A DNA stretch of 64,000 bases from Suillus spraguei (taxonomy: Eukaryota > Basidiomycota > Agaricomycetes > Boletales > Suillaceae): positions 62,001 to 126,000 of the forward strand of contig JABCPU010000173.1 of NCBI GenBank assembly GCA_016800925.1, read 5' to 3'. Positions 34,701-48,457 of this stretch are shown here, in pieces. Within the stretch, counting starts at the first letter, position 1. Every line of letters starts with the position of its first letter. The position numbers and the translations under genes were made by a program. The notes under the pieces were generated by a model, which had not been told where the DNA came from, did no database searches, and saw only the letters and a list, made by a program, of their open reading frames with translations.

Positions 34701-36948
34701 GTCGATCACAAACCCGCTGGTGCAAACGGCGTGCACTCACGCGTGAGCTCAGCACAAGGCTCACCGCTAATACAACACCCGCCCTCACCGTCCTTGTCCC
34801 GTCCATCAAATACACTACGGCGCACATCATCCTTTGCAAATACGCTGCGTCATCTTGCAGGGGGTATTCCTTTCCCCAGCAGTGATGAGGCACGCGCCCC
34901 GCCAAGCCCTGTACCACCCTCGCTCTCCCGTTCTGACATACTCGCTGCATCCCGCCCCCCATCACCCAACTTCAACGTCGCACAATATGCTTCGCCCTAT
35001 TCACGTCCACCAACACCGTTACGAGACAAAGAAAGAGACTTGGCTTCGCCTCCGGTGTCGCCAAGTGCAGGAACAGCGACCTTCCTACCTTCGCATGTGA
35101 TGGAAGCGCTTGTTGAAGAGGATATGGTGCGTTTACGGGCACGACGTCGGGAAGGAGCGAATGGGCGACGTTCTGCAGGCTCGGGGCCTGGTCATGCAGG
35201 GGGTAGTGCTGGCGGCGGCCTCAACAGTCCATGCGACAGCACGTTTTCCATGGACTCGAATGTCAGCAATGTACCGCTTGGTTGTGGGACCGGTAACGGA
35301 CTGCGCGATGTATTGCCCCTGAAAAGCTCGTTCTTTGCTTGGTGTTGCGAGTACTTTACTGAGCCGCAGATGCGAGTAAGTGTGACACGATATCCGCAGG
35401 TTCTGAACGTTTGATACTGATCGTGCTCTTGTTTTTGCAGCAAACGGAGGCGGACGAACCGGGGAGCGTGCAGTACAATTACCAAGTGTGGAGGCAGCAG
35501 CGAAACGAGCAAGTCATTACGGAGACACAAAAACAGGCAGTAGTCGCTGGTGCGTGCTATGCCCCGATGTGATAATTGACACCGACGCTGTGCAGAGAGC
35601 TCAAGATGGGATCGTCCTGTGGCCAACCTGCATGTCAACAGTCATCCGTTGTGCATGGCCATGCATGCATACGATCCCCACCTTGTTATCGCGAATGACA
35701 ACGACATGATCAGGTTTGCATGTGATTTATTCGGTGTTGGGATAACCCTATTGATGCGATCATACCGTAGTGTTTGGGATTGGACACAACGCAAGCGCTT
35801 GAATTACTTTTGCAATGGTAATCCTAAAGGCACAAGCATTACGTCGCTACATATAATCAACCAGGATGTGGGAGGAATTATCATGACTGGTGCAGGTTCG
35901 TGCCTAACTTCCTCGTAACCTCAAATACCCACCAGTTGTGCAGCCGACGGCATCGTGCGTCTGTACCGGAATTATGACCCCACAGTGAATCAAGGTCCAC
36001 TGCAGATGGTCAGCTCATTTCGTGCACTGCATGAGTTGATCCGGGTGCGTAGAGGTAGTGGTCTTGTACTAGATTGGAAACAGTCGGGTGGCACGCTACT
36101 GGTCGGGGGCGACTCTCGTATCATCCGGGTCTGGGATGCGCATACGGAGACTCAAGTCCTGGTGAGAGGGCAATACCTTGTAGTGAAGACTGATTATTCA
36201 CCAACTTCAAAGGATCTCGAAACTAATTGCGACAGTCCTGTAACGTCTATTACGTCTGATCAAGGTTCATCATCTACGTTCATTGTTGGCTTTGCCGATG
36301 GCCTTGTCAAAGTTTTCGATCGTCGACTAGAAGAAGAGGACGCTATTGTTAGATCGTATCATGACCATCACTCATGGATACAGAATACTAAATACCACCC
36401 TCGCATTAGTGGTCAGTTCTTGTCTGCAAGGTGAGTTAAAGCTGTCTAGTATCTGTGCTGGGGTTAACATAAATGTAGCCTCGCTGGCGAAGTCCGCCTG
36501 TGGGACTTGAGAGGCTCTGACACAGCGGCTCAGGCTTGGGACTTACACCATACGGGCTTGTCCGCGTTCGATGTACATTCACAGACGGGTGTGTTTGCCA
36601 CGTAAGCGCGATCCTGTTGTAGGCAAAGCGGTGGGCTGACTAGGTTGCAGAACATCTGCTCTTACTCCTGCCAACTTCAGGCACCAACGGCTCATGGTAC
36701 ACTCTATATCAGATTTACCGCCGCTCTCCACGCTGAGCCTACCGACGGGCCTGAACGCGTATCCCCCTCGACCGCCGACACCTTATATCCCTAGACATAC
36801 GTCCTTCACGTTCCACCCAATGGAGATGTTGTACGCTGTTGGGCAACCTGATGGTTCTGGTGTGTTGGACGTGTTACTCAATATGAGGAAAACCGCTAAT
36901 CACTCTTCGCACTATCCAGTTAAAATCACCGGATGCAAACTCACTTAG
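31798..36948 (+). CDS. raptor (KOG1/Mip1), TORC1 subunit, apparent frameshift
   Basis: Exons 31798-31939, 31982-35375, 35441-35549, 35596-35713, 35771-35895, 35944-36430, 36479-36601, 36651-36859 and 36920-36948. The N-terminal caspase-like RNC domain is clear (PYWSAKRHLTCGN, NIDVDPPDIIKTNPCA, CFYYNGHGVPKPT, IWDCSAAG). HEAT-like helices follow, then a Ser/Pro-rich linker (about 34700-35250) and C-terminal WD40 repeats (VWDWTQRKRL, IIRVWDAHT, VRLWDLRGSD). Raptor recruits TORC1 substrates and links the kinase to nutrient signals. The exon sum is 4736 nt, one short of a multiple of three. The frame changes between 34302 and 34316, where DDA and the conserved SPMVRKEL are in different frames. Either one base is missing or an 83-nt intron (34230-34312) is removed. 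The last intron (36860-36919) is in frame. Confidence 0.93.
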
Positions 36949-37517
36949 AGAATGTATGTACATGGACCCCCTCGCATCACCATCATCAAGTTATATGGTG
37001 ACCCTGTCCATTTTCATGATCTTCACCGCCCTTTATATATGTATATCCAATTCCGCCCTTTCAGAGAATAACTCTATGTAGGATCACTGCTCTCTGTAAG
37101 CCCGCTGGATTTACGAACACCTTTTCTTTTCGCAACGCGCTTATCTCTCCAGTTCAACTAACTCACAATCAGGTCTTAATTATTACTACCACGTCCTCAT
37201 GTATCGCCCAACAGTCTGTCTGACACTTGTTGCTCAGTGTAACTCACCCGATTTAATTTTTTTTTGTCAAGATCGATAAAGCCCAACAATTCTTGCTCTA
37301 TACGGGAGCATAATATACCTATAATTGATCCTCCCAAGTCCAATAACGACTGCACAGTTCAGTAAGTAGAATTATTACGAGGACCAAGACAATACGACAC
37401 GGAACTCGAAGATGTAATGTGAGTTCGCAATGTTAATGAATTGAGGAATGAAGTAAGTTGAAAAGGGTGTGGTATGATTGGTAGTATACTTATGAAACGT
37501 GATCACAATGGCACAAT
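36949..37517. other. convergent 3' flanks
   Basis: 3' region between raptor (+) and the small gene (-). T-rich runs near 37255-37265; no gene. Confidence 0.4.
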
Positions 37518-38126
37518 CTAAAGCGTCAAAGCAGCAGCCTGAGCATACGACAGGCCCTTCCAAGCGGGCGATTCGGGGGCAAGGGAGATGAATTCCCAAG
37601 GTTCATTAATCTCGATGTCATGTCCAAAGTCATCAAGAGCAATGACCGAACGGACAGGTGGAAGGACCTCAAAGTCAACATCTACGCACAACTTCTAGTT
37701 AGCATTGTCATGGACGAAATCTTGCAGAATCGTACCTTGCGCCTTTGACAGTTTCTTGGTCCTGAACGTCACGAAATCCGCCAGCGCCATCTTGGAGAAA
37801 CCAGATTTGTTCCCCGGTATTGGTGTAACATGAATGGGGCGCCCGAATCCAGTAGGAGTAGGGGAGTGAGGCTCATCGCCATCCCAAAACTCCATGCTGG
37901 CCCTCTTTGCAGTCCGGCTTAAGTGTCCTTCCTTGAGCGCTGGTGCTCGTACCCCCGCCGCCACCCTCTCTTTGCGCTCCTTCAGCTGCGCGTGCTCCCG
38001 CCGCTCCTTTGTTTGGTGCCTAGCGCGCTCGTAGGCACGCTGATCCTTCGCATTCAGTCCAGTGAGACAATTGTTTGCCGTCTCGTGCGAATGCTGGGGA
38101 GATTTCTCGGAGGATATGGTAGACAT
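37518..38126 (-). CDS. conserved-looking small protein, unknown function
   Basis: Exons 38126-37736 and 37681-37518 with a 54-nt intron; 555 nt, 184 aa. The N-terminal half is strongly charged (RAYERARHQTKERREHAQLKERKERVAAG) and likely helical. The centre has an FWDGDEPHSPTPTGFGRP patch. The C-terminus is VIALDDFGHDIEINEPWEFISLAPESPAWKGLSYAQAAALTL, split over several short segments, and looks folded. No known family recognised. Clean splice sites and composition support a real gene. It lies in convergent orientation downstream of raptor. Confidence 0.65.
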
Positions 38127-39851
38127 TTGAATGGTTGAGGCTTAAAGGACAGTGTCTCACTTATATAGATGGGTGGAAGCGATGTCCCACGGTGGCGGCA
38201 GCGATGGAAGCATTGCCTTTGAGGGTCACAGCACTACAGCCAAGTACTGGTTTGAAGTTTGAAGTAGATGATAACTACTATGCGGGATTAGCCCACAGCT
38301 TTATCAAGCTGAGTAGCGACAACACAGAAGATAACCGAAATAGGAAAGTCCGATCGTAAATATTGTCACGTGATAAATTTACTAAGCACTGAAGTCTTCA
38401 GGCTCATATGTCATTTTCCATCCGAGAGCTTTATCCTCGTGGAAAAGCCCGTCGTTCCCCGTCAAGGTGGTTCTACTCCTGGGCTACCACTCACCATTTA
38501 CGGTTGTTCATCGTTATCGACGGCCGCCAGGGGACTCCTTCTCTAGTTAGCCTCGAGACCTCTTATGCACCACCAAAGTTAGAAAATTCAGCTTATCTGG
38601 TAGTAAAATGGTTTATGCTCTTCCCCGAGGTCGTACTCCTAAGCGACTGGAAATACTCATCGCCGGCGGTTATTGCCAGGTGCAGATCTGGAACTTCAAT
38701 ATTTCAATAAGCGAGTTGTTACTTGCTCAGAAACGATGTACGATCCAGACTCACCGGACCTTCTCATCCGCCAGCCAGGCTTGGTAACTCAGTCAGACTC
38801 AGAGACATTATCTTCTCGGATCGTGCTTAAGCTTACACGGTGACCATCTGCCGCTGACACACCTTTTCCAACACATGGCCTCTGACTATTCTTGGAACAA
38901 GATCAACTTACTTTGATATGGACAGGTGTTTGAGTTGCGGATACAGTGATTGTTTGATGTGACAAATCTGTAGTGGACACAGGCACGATTGCTATCCAGG
39001 ACGCTTCCCCTGTCCCAATGGATGTTGACCCAGACCTTGCGGACTAATCTTGGCCCTGGCTGGCAATGTTATAAATAAGCGGATCCCTAGTAGTAGGTAT
39101 GTAACCACTATGATCTGTGCTTCGGGCGTCATAGCCAAGTGAAATATAGAAGCTCCCAATAATAAGGCTAGGGGAAAAGAATAGAAAAGAAAGCAAAGAC
39201 CAGTGCAGAAAATGATTAGCAATCGCAGAACGGCAAACAAAAGATAGGGCAACATATATGCAATCAAGGAGAGGCCGCACAGGCCTGTCAAGGAGATCCT
39301 GTTACGCATGCAGGTCTGGCTCCCTGAGGGCTGTGTTTGTCATCAGCGGGTGACGATGGTCTAAGTATACATGTCGTGTAGTCTCAGTCCAGTCCATGAA
39401 GTCACCCCAATCTAGAGTTCAGGCATATATGGCAAGGCCTACAACTTTGTCAAGCCTCTTGAACCGCATCGAGGGATTTATTTATGGCAGCCTAAGCTGT
39501 TCTATTCCTTTATCGAAAGAGAAGAAATGTTCCTTTGCAAATTTGGTGCACGTTTGACGCACGTACCCCTCGCCTCTGATAAGCTTGTTGGATGAGTGCA
39601 AGAACTTGGTGAACCATATTGATGTCTTCAAGTGCCAGAAATGGGTTGCCCTGAGTGCTACTTGTCCTCGATCTCCATAATCACAATCTTGATTATGGAA
39701 AATAAGGACAGCAATACTACCGCGACATGGTTACATCGAACGTGCATTCACAGTTTTGGAAATGATTGGGTTATCGTCATGAACGTTCAGCATGGCAATT
39801 ATCTAATGAATCGTACAGTTGAGCTTCTCATCATCCCATGCATCTCTTAAT
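38127..39851. other. 1.7-kb gap, mostly unassigned
   Basis: Region between the small 184-aa gene and enolase, containing the enolase 3' flank and the hydrophobic ORF listed separately. ORFs at 38135-38359 and 38408-38710 lack support. Confidence 0.35.
38992..39309 (-). CDS. possible small membrane protein
   Basis: ATG-started 105-aa ORF with three to four hydrophobic stretches (LSLIAYMLPYLLFAVLRLLII, FPLALLLGASIF, IIVVTYLLLGI) and a short polar C-terminus. No homologue recognised and no splice evidence. AT-rich sequence can produce such ORFs by chance. Confidence 0.3.
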   Translation of the reverse strand: MRNRISLTGLCGLSLIAYMLPYLLFAVLRLLIIFCTGLCFLFYSFPLALLLGASIFHLAMTPEAQIIVVTYLLLGIRLFITLPARAKISPQGLGQHPLGQGKRPG

Positions 39852-41557
<1,706 letters not shown>

Positions 41558-41864
41558 TCAAGATGGGGTGGTTTAGTGAAATCTCAGTCGAAGGTTTATA
41601 GATAATCAGCTTCTGTGTTTTCCCACGCAGTCCTCGTACCAGATTTCGCCATTTTCACCGATCTGGCTTATACGTTAGAGCAAGTGTCGCGGAGGAAGTC
41701 TCTGTTTTAGCTTGGAGTCAAACTCATCCATCGCTCATAATAGGCGAATAATGATGACAGAAAAAAATTTCCTCTGCACAGCAACATACAATCTAGTCAA
41801 GTATCAGCGCCGTTTACGTCCTTCACCCTTCTTGCCCACAGGAAGAGATTTCATCAAAGCCGCC

Positions 41865-44135
41865 TTACTCCGATTTTTGTTCTTCACATTCGTGTTAGTG
41901 TAGAAATTCTCTGCCTTTTTCTACGTACTTGGTTAGCGCAGGAAACGAACAGCAATAAAAAATGCCATACTTTGTTCGTCTTCATGCGTGATTTCTTTGT
42001 CGGGGCAGTGTCCTCTACATCGGATGTGTCACCTGGAACCGTGTTTAGTTTACAGAGAGCGGACAAGATGACACCATACCTTGCTCGGCTGAAGATAATT
42101 TGACTTCAACAACGTCATTGGCCGGTTCCTTCCCATCATTGAAGACGTCGTTCCAAGACAATTCTTCGACCTCATCTTCGTTGTCTTCGTCGCTACCGAG
42201 TTCGCTACATTTATCTTCCTCTCCTAATACGCGATCTCCCGGAGCACCAGAAATTTCATCATCCTCGCCATCATCTTCATCCAACGGTTGCACGTCCTCG
42301 GCAAGGAACGTATTTTTCTGTGTAATGGTCTTCAAATTTTGCTTAACCGCCAAAATCTCGGGCTCGCCATTAACGGCCTTCGCTTTTCCCTTGCTTTTCG
42401 CTTTCAATTTGGCTTCGGTTTTGTTGAGCTCCTCCGATCGCTCAGGAGGAGGCACGAAAAATGGGATTCTGCCTCTCACCCAGTCGCTTAGTATGATCTT
42501 AGCGACACCATCTACATCTGGCTCGCCGCCTTTTAATAGTCGTCCCTTCATCCGCGCAAGAGTGTCCAAGAACTGTTCCGGATCCCATGAGCGAGAGGGA
42601 TCGTCGGGGTCCGGGAGAGCAATACCATACGATCGTGAGAGGTACAAAGGCTTTACGCGCGACATGAGAGTGGGTATGTGCTCAGATGGCACAGGAAGGG
42701 CTTCCACACGTAGAACACCTTTGAGCACAGTGGACGTCTGGGAATCATTTGCGGACGTGGGAACTACCCCGGGACAGTCGATGAGATATATTCGCCGGGT
42801 CAATGTAATATACTGCCAAACCTAAGCTCACAAAGTGAACATCTTGGGTTATGGTAGTTTAACAGTCATTCTTGGCGCGTACCTTGGTTTCTCCTGGTAC
42901 AGGGGCAACGCGGCAAACCTTCCCACTCTTCAGCGTATTGATAACGCTACTTTTGCCCACATTTGGATATCCAACAAATCCGACGGAAATCTGCTTCTTA
43001 TCTGAATGAAGCTGGGAGAATTGGCGAAGCAGTTGAATCAAAGAGCCCTTGCCGAACGAGTGATTTGGTGATGCGTGAAAGGCAATGGTAGGGTATCGAG
43101 GTGTTAGATGTTGAATATACCTTGCCTGTAGTACATTCAGCAGGAGTTACACAAAGTTACTAGGGGCTTACGGTAACCCAATTGGGCACCAAGTCACACT
43201 TGTTGATAACAAGAACAACTTGTTTGTGGGCTTTCTCTTTTTTCATGTACTCGAGCACAGATTCGCACATGGTGCCAAGAGGGTCTCGAGCATCAAGGAT
43301 GTGCAGGATAACGTCCGAAGAGTCGATAACCTTGTACAGTTCCCCATAGATACGTCTTGACGTTCCTTTGGCGAAAATGGGCTCAATATAGTCTGCGTGG
43401 GTTTGCACTTCGGGGACCTCGAAAGATTGTGCTACCAAAACGTCAGATATTTGTTCAGAGAGAATTATCATGCAATATGGTACCTAATTCTAGAGCATTG
43501 GCCGCTTGTTCTGCGTCTTCTACAGCAGCTGTGCTTAATTTACCCAGTTCTTCGAAAGTGCCGACGTCAATCCTAGCCTTTTTGCGCTGAGCCTTGGGTC
43601 CAAAGGTTTCACTGAAAGGTTCCGTTTCTACAATATGGGATCGCTGCATAATATCAGCCCAAAAGCAATATATTTTTTACTAGAACTTACCTTTCGAGTA
43701 TTAGGATTAGACGCATCGTCCAAGAGCGCCATAGGTAATTTATTCCGGCGAAGTAGCACTGAGTATGGATCATCCTTTTTCGTCGAAAGACTTGTTCTGA
43801 AATGATCGAGGGCCGTCTGTGAGATCACTCGTGTATTGCCTATTATTTTTCATAAGTAATGGCCTACACGTATCCCGATGCAGCTCACCAAACCATCTAC
43901 GATCGGGTTGTACTCGGCCAGGTTTTGTCTCGTCTTCTCCCTTCTGATAAGCAGCAGCCTGAACTATCTTGCCATCCTTGTCCCGGATAGCCTTCCCCCC
44001 AGACAGCATCTTAAGACGGGCGACTTGTTTCGCATTGCGGTAGAAGTTCTCGCCTTTTACTTTTTTGAGTGACGGTTCCTTGGATCCAGAAGAGCGGACC
44101 TTGGGTGAAGCCTTGGTCTTTTTTATGGGCGCCAT
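41865..44135 (-). CDS. NOG2: nucleolar GTP-binding protein 2 (NOG2/Nug2)
   Basis: Exons 44135-43889, 43839-43691, 43643-43484, 43431-43172, 43125-42883, 42821-42080, 42032-41971 and 41921-41865; 639 aa to the first stop. The N-terminal NGP1-type domain ([27 protein letters not shown]) precedes a circularly permuted GTPase: G4 INKCDLVP, then G1 GYPNVGKSS, then G3 DCPGVV. The C-terminal part is acidic. NOG2 is an assembly factor of pre-60S ribosomes, bound until nuclear export. Near the end, conserved NFYTNTNVK is followed in frame by KQKSE and a stop, whereas the expected basic tail ([12 protein letters not shown]) continues in another frame to 41804. This suggests one extra A in the A-run at about 41877-41885. 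It is head-to-head with uS15m. Confidence 0.95.
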
Positions 44136-44252
44136 CGTGTGCTATACGGCCGCGACGCTTGAAGACTTGACCTTCAAGAAATATACACAAAATTTCCCAC
44201 GGCTCCTTCCTTGCCAACTTTAAGTTTTTGGATGGTGTGCATTGGGTTTGCT
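44136..44252. promoter_or_regulatory. 117-bp bidirectional NOG2/uS15m promoter
   Basis: Divergent start codons are 117 bp apart. It pairs a cytosolic ribosome assembly factor with a mitochondrial ribosomal protein. Confidence 0.55.
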
Positions 44253-45171
44253 ATGTTCAAATCCTGCCTAATCAACGGTGTGTTCAGTTTCATGATGGCT
44301 CTAACTATCTCTGATAGAGTATAGCATCACAGTCCGTCGCGTCATCCAGCCGTTCGTTACTCCATACTTCAGCAGTTCTCAGTGCCCGCATATCGAGCAA
44401 ACAAGCTCGGCATGAGAAGATCTCCAAAGTGCAGGCACGCATAAATCAAAAGCTCGCATTCGATGCGCAGCGCGAATATGCTGTTCTTGGTCACCGTCCA
44501 GGTCAGGATCACAAATGGCGGAGCTGTGCACTTGCAAAAGTCATCGTCACGGAGGACGCGCTATACTCGGATTCTGTCCCTGAGATCACTCACAATCCCG
44601 AAGGTGACATCGAGCTACCACCGCACCTAAGCTTTGGCGTTACTGAGAGGTCCAAGGAGCTTTTTTTCAAAGTGCTACCTCCGCTGTCAGCTCAGGAGGG
44701 CGTGACCAAGTTCAGCGAGAATGTGATAAGCGAAATGCAGGAAGCGATGGAAAACGAAAGGACCAAAGCGAACATGTTCGCGAAGGTTATTGATTTGCGG
44801 AATTCAAATGCGAAAGGTCTCGCATTCGAGAACCGCCGCCGCTGTATCAAGCTGTTTTCTTCGCCGGGAAATCCATTTGACACTGGCCGCCCTGAGGTGC
44901 AAGGTACTTACCACAAAATTTTCCCAACACCAACTTATGCTGATGCCTTCTGGATGTAGCCGCCTTGCTGACGATCCAAATACGTGGGCTATGGAAGCAC
45001 CTTTTGGCTTTCCGCAAGGATATAGATAACCGCAGGGGCCTTCGCCAGCTCGTGCACAAACGGGCCAAGATACTTAAATATCTGAGGAGACTTGACCGTG
45101 ACCGGTATGAAGCCATTCTGCCTCGACTTGGGCTTGATGCTGCGAGCGTCGAAGGAGAGCTGGTAGTCTGA
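44253..45171 (+). CDS. mitochondrial small ribosomal subunit protein uS15m
   Basis: Exons 44253-44277, 44325-44903 and 44960-45171; 816 nt, 271 aa. The N-terminus is basic and Ser-rich with no acidic residues early on (MFKSCLINASQSVASSSRSLL), consistent with a mitochondrial presequence. The C-terminal S15 fold is clear: LLTIQIRGLWKHL, KDIDNRRGLRQLVHKRAKIL, YLRRLDRDRYEAILPRLGL. The family binds the central domain of small-subunit rRNA. The long middle extension is usual for fungal Mrps28-type proteins. Confidence 0.9.
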
Positions 45172-45394
45172 TCATCATCTACAGGCTTATCTCACAATAT
45201 ATTCTAGAGAGCGAGTTGCTCTTGTTTGAATGTCATATGTCGTTAATCATTGGTTCATTGGTATGAACGCTGGAGAAGAGGACGTATAATTTATTGAAAA
45301 TTGTCGCATCAAGAAATGTGTTCAGTAATATTAAAACTCGGGTTAAGTATGTGTTTGTAGGGCAAGCAATTATGGACGAATGTTATTGTTTTAA

Positions 45395-48205
45395 TCAGAA
45401 GAGAGGGAAGAAAGAGTTACCGAAATAAAAGTCATCTTCATCATAGTCCCCATAGTCCTCCTCATCCTCCTCATCCTCCTCATCGTTCTCATCGTTCTCA
45501 TGGAAGCCAAAGAAACCACGCCGAGGAACAGGAACATGAGGCGGCCTCTCCATTTGCAACGTGACTTTGGAATCAGAAGGTTTGGGGTCTGGCCTGCGAC
45601 CCTGTGGCGCTTCATAATCCTTGTAATAATCTTGATTTTCCACAGGCTCTTCAATGCCATGTCTAATGTTACGAATGAGTAAGTAACAATGTCTTCGAAG
45701 AGGAGCGGAACATGCATTGTAGAAAGGTGATTCCTCATTTTGCCAAGTTCATAGCATTCTCTCTCCTGTGGTAAATCCATACAGTGGACACATAGCCAGA
45801 TGATGCTTGCAGATTGGGTGATATCGGGGAAAGCTTGGTAATCGAAAATGTGTATAAACTTATGCATCTCGCGAGCATTTCGGTTGGACTCTTCAAGTAA
45901 TTCACCCTCGAGTTTCTTCCATTTAGCTGGCCGATGGTCAGGCCGATGGTCTCGCATTCTGTGCTGAACCTACAAACCAGTTATAATTGTGAAAACAGAG
46001 ATATCAAACTGTAAAGCACGGACCGCTGAACGCCAAGCAAAGACAGGGACCTCGCCTTCATTTACCTCAAGCTTGGACCATTTCATGCAGTCCAGGCAGG
46101 CCAAGCGGGGATCTAACTCATCCATTTTGGTCGCAGTGGTGATGAGCGGGTCTTCACCGCATGCCTCCACAACGGTACGAGCAGCCTTGCTTGCCTCCTC
46201 ATCCACCTGCAGAAGGTAGGCGTTCCACGTTGTACGGGTGCTCATTGGAAGATCAATCCGAAAGTTAGGGTCGTCCGTGGCAAAATAGTCCCAAGGTAGC
46301 GTTCTCGACCTGGTTAGGCAACAATGTCCCATGACTTTGGGATAGAAAAGGGGAGTGGATCTGGACCGACGTCCGCCAAGAATATCAAGGAAATCGTCGT
46401 AGTCACTATCGGACAAATCGCCTGGGAGTCCAATGGTTGGAGTACATGTTTTGCAGCGAAATACAGTTGTCGCTAACGAGATCATCTGATCGATCTCGGC
46501 ATCATCGGGCACTGGTAGCGACACCTCCTTTTTCTTGCCTTTGACGTCTATGGCACCAAGGCTTTCCACGTACTCTTCGTATAACGGATCTGGTGCGACT
46601 CGCTCCGCACGCGCGCGCCGCTTTCCGCTAGAAAGCAGATGATCTTTGACTCTAGCCCTGAGACGGGAGTGCATGCGAGTGCGCCAGGAGTGTACTAAAT
46701 CATCCATCCGGGAAGCGACGTCCGCAAAGGATGCTTCCGTAACTTCGGTCTCCGTGGGCAATCCAACAATTTCGATGACTTCTGGGAAGGAGCAGAAGTC
46801 CACTGCCTCTGGCATAACATCGGTGAATGGGAGGTGAGCGATCTTATAGCTACGCAGAACGCCGATGGCGGTGCGCTTTCTGGCGATAAGTAGGGCTTTG
46901 CGCTCACGCTGAAAACGTCGCAATTTCATCTCCTCCATATATTTGATCATGTCGTTCTTGATGTTATTCCAGACTGGACAGCTGGTAAGAGTTTGGATCA
47001 AAATAATCAAAGGAAGGAACCAACTGCGATCCGTCAGGCGGGTAGGTTGCTTGACTAACTTGTGGTGGCTCAAGTCGTCTGTGTATGGAATATGTTCTAT
47101 TTCATCACCCCAACCAATTTCAGTGAGCCTCTCAATGATCCTAGAAAGTGTAAGATTAAGGGTTAAGGTAATTACAAACTCAATATCTTACGCAGTTTTC
47201 CTGTCCCGCCTAGCATCCTCCAGTTGATCAGATCGGTCTTTAGCTTGAGACGCCGTCCATGCTTCTAACGCTTTCGCTTGCTGGATAAAGGTGTATACGG
47301 CACTGATATCACAGGGGAAAAATTACTCACTGTTTCCATTTCCTTGACGAATGCCCTCCGTTCTTCGCGATAGGCTTCAAGCCCATCTGAACCTGTCAGT
47401 TTATACAGATTTTTCTGGACCTCTTCGACATCCTTGCGATAGAATAGAAGGCGACCTCGTTCTGTAGATATTGATTCAATATTATTCATAAGATGACAAA
47501 CAAATGATACAGACTGCCATATTTACTAGGGACAAGACCGCTGATTACGGACTCCCCATGGTAGGCATCCACCATGCTGTTGATTCAATATGAGTAAATC
47601 TATGCGTTTAAAACAATATACGCACCAAGTCTTGGAGCATTTTGCGCAGATACGTCTACCAATGCGCCAGTCGACATTGCGCACACCGGGGGCACCGCAT
47701 TCCTTTTCCTAAATGTAAGAAGAAAGCATATCGTGATCAAAATTGGGGGCATACGTGACAGTGCGGATCAAAAGCAAGGTTTGCATAGTGGGGTTCCGTC
47801 CAGAAAGGGGGGCAATCTGGCATGTTCGGTACGTTATCTCTAGCATTCTTCCATACAGACATTGAAGAACGATGCATGAGCACCCGTCTGAATTCTTTCG
47901 TCGTGCGAGACAGACGAAGTATGTCCAAGGGATTCAAGTGGCCAAAGATCTGAAGCATTTCTAGACACATAGCGACAATAACAAAAGGGGCAAACCTCGA
48001 ATAAGACGTCCAGAGGTAAATTCATCAGGGCAGCAAGTTTTCCCGGCCTGGGCTGCCATTTAGCTCTCCTTGCACCGGGTTTGACAACCTCGACGTTTTG
48101 CTGATTTCCATCGACGTCAGAGCCACGCGCACGCTTTTTTGGGGGTCTGCGGGGCTTCTTGCCGTTATCAACGGGCGCTTGTGCAACCGAGCTTCGTGGT
48201 CGCAT
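45395..48205 (-). CDS. long F-box protein with Cys-pair elements
   Basis: Exons read as 48205-47996, 47949-47755, 47708-47626, 47576-47527, 47461-47331, 47280-47192, 47140-47025, 46973-46024, 45969 to about 45730, and a last exon ending at 45395. After a basic N-terminus, a classic basidiomycete F-box appears: LAALMNLPLDVLFE-IFGHLNPLDILRLSRTTKEFRRVLM, followed by SMSVWKNARDNVPNMPDCPP. A CHEKEC and ICAKC Cys pair and later WLCVHC and LACLDCMKW suggest metal-binding elements. The tail is very acidic (ENDEEDEEDEED). Probably an SCF substrate adaptor. The join between the last two exons is unresolved: no GT donor gives the expected frame, and a GC donor or GAG acceptor would. Confidence 0.85.
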
Positions 48206-48457
48206 TGCCGACAAATTACTAGTATACTGCCAATCAAACACACGAATTATAACAGAAAAGTTACTGTGATGACGGTGGAAAGAAACGAGAAACAAGAGAC
48301 GGTAGGATTCGGTCGGAACCCAATTTCCATCGTCTTGGGCTTTCACTGAGTTTTCCAAGGAACGGCAATTTCCGCTCCTCCAACGCGTCGCGTCTACACG
48401 TGAGGTGCTAACATATAGCCATTCCTCTTTGTTCTGAGTATATCATCATTACTGACG
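48206..48457. promoter_or_regulatory. divergent F-box/importin promoter region
   Basis: 252 bp between divergent start codons. Sequence otherwise unremarkable. Confidence 0.4.

Noticed and set aside
42100..42825. 241-aa + strand ORF antisense to NOG2
   Set aside because: It is the complement of the Glu/Asp-rich NOG2 exon; Ser-rich composition follows from the opposite strand.
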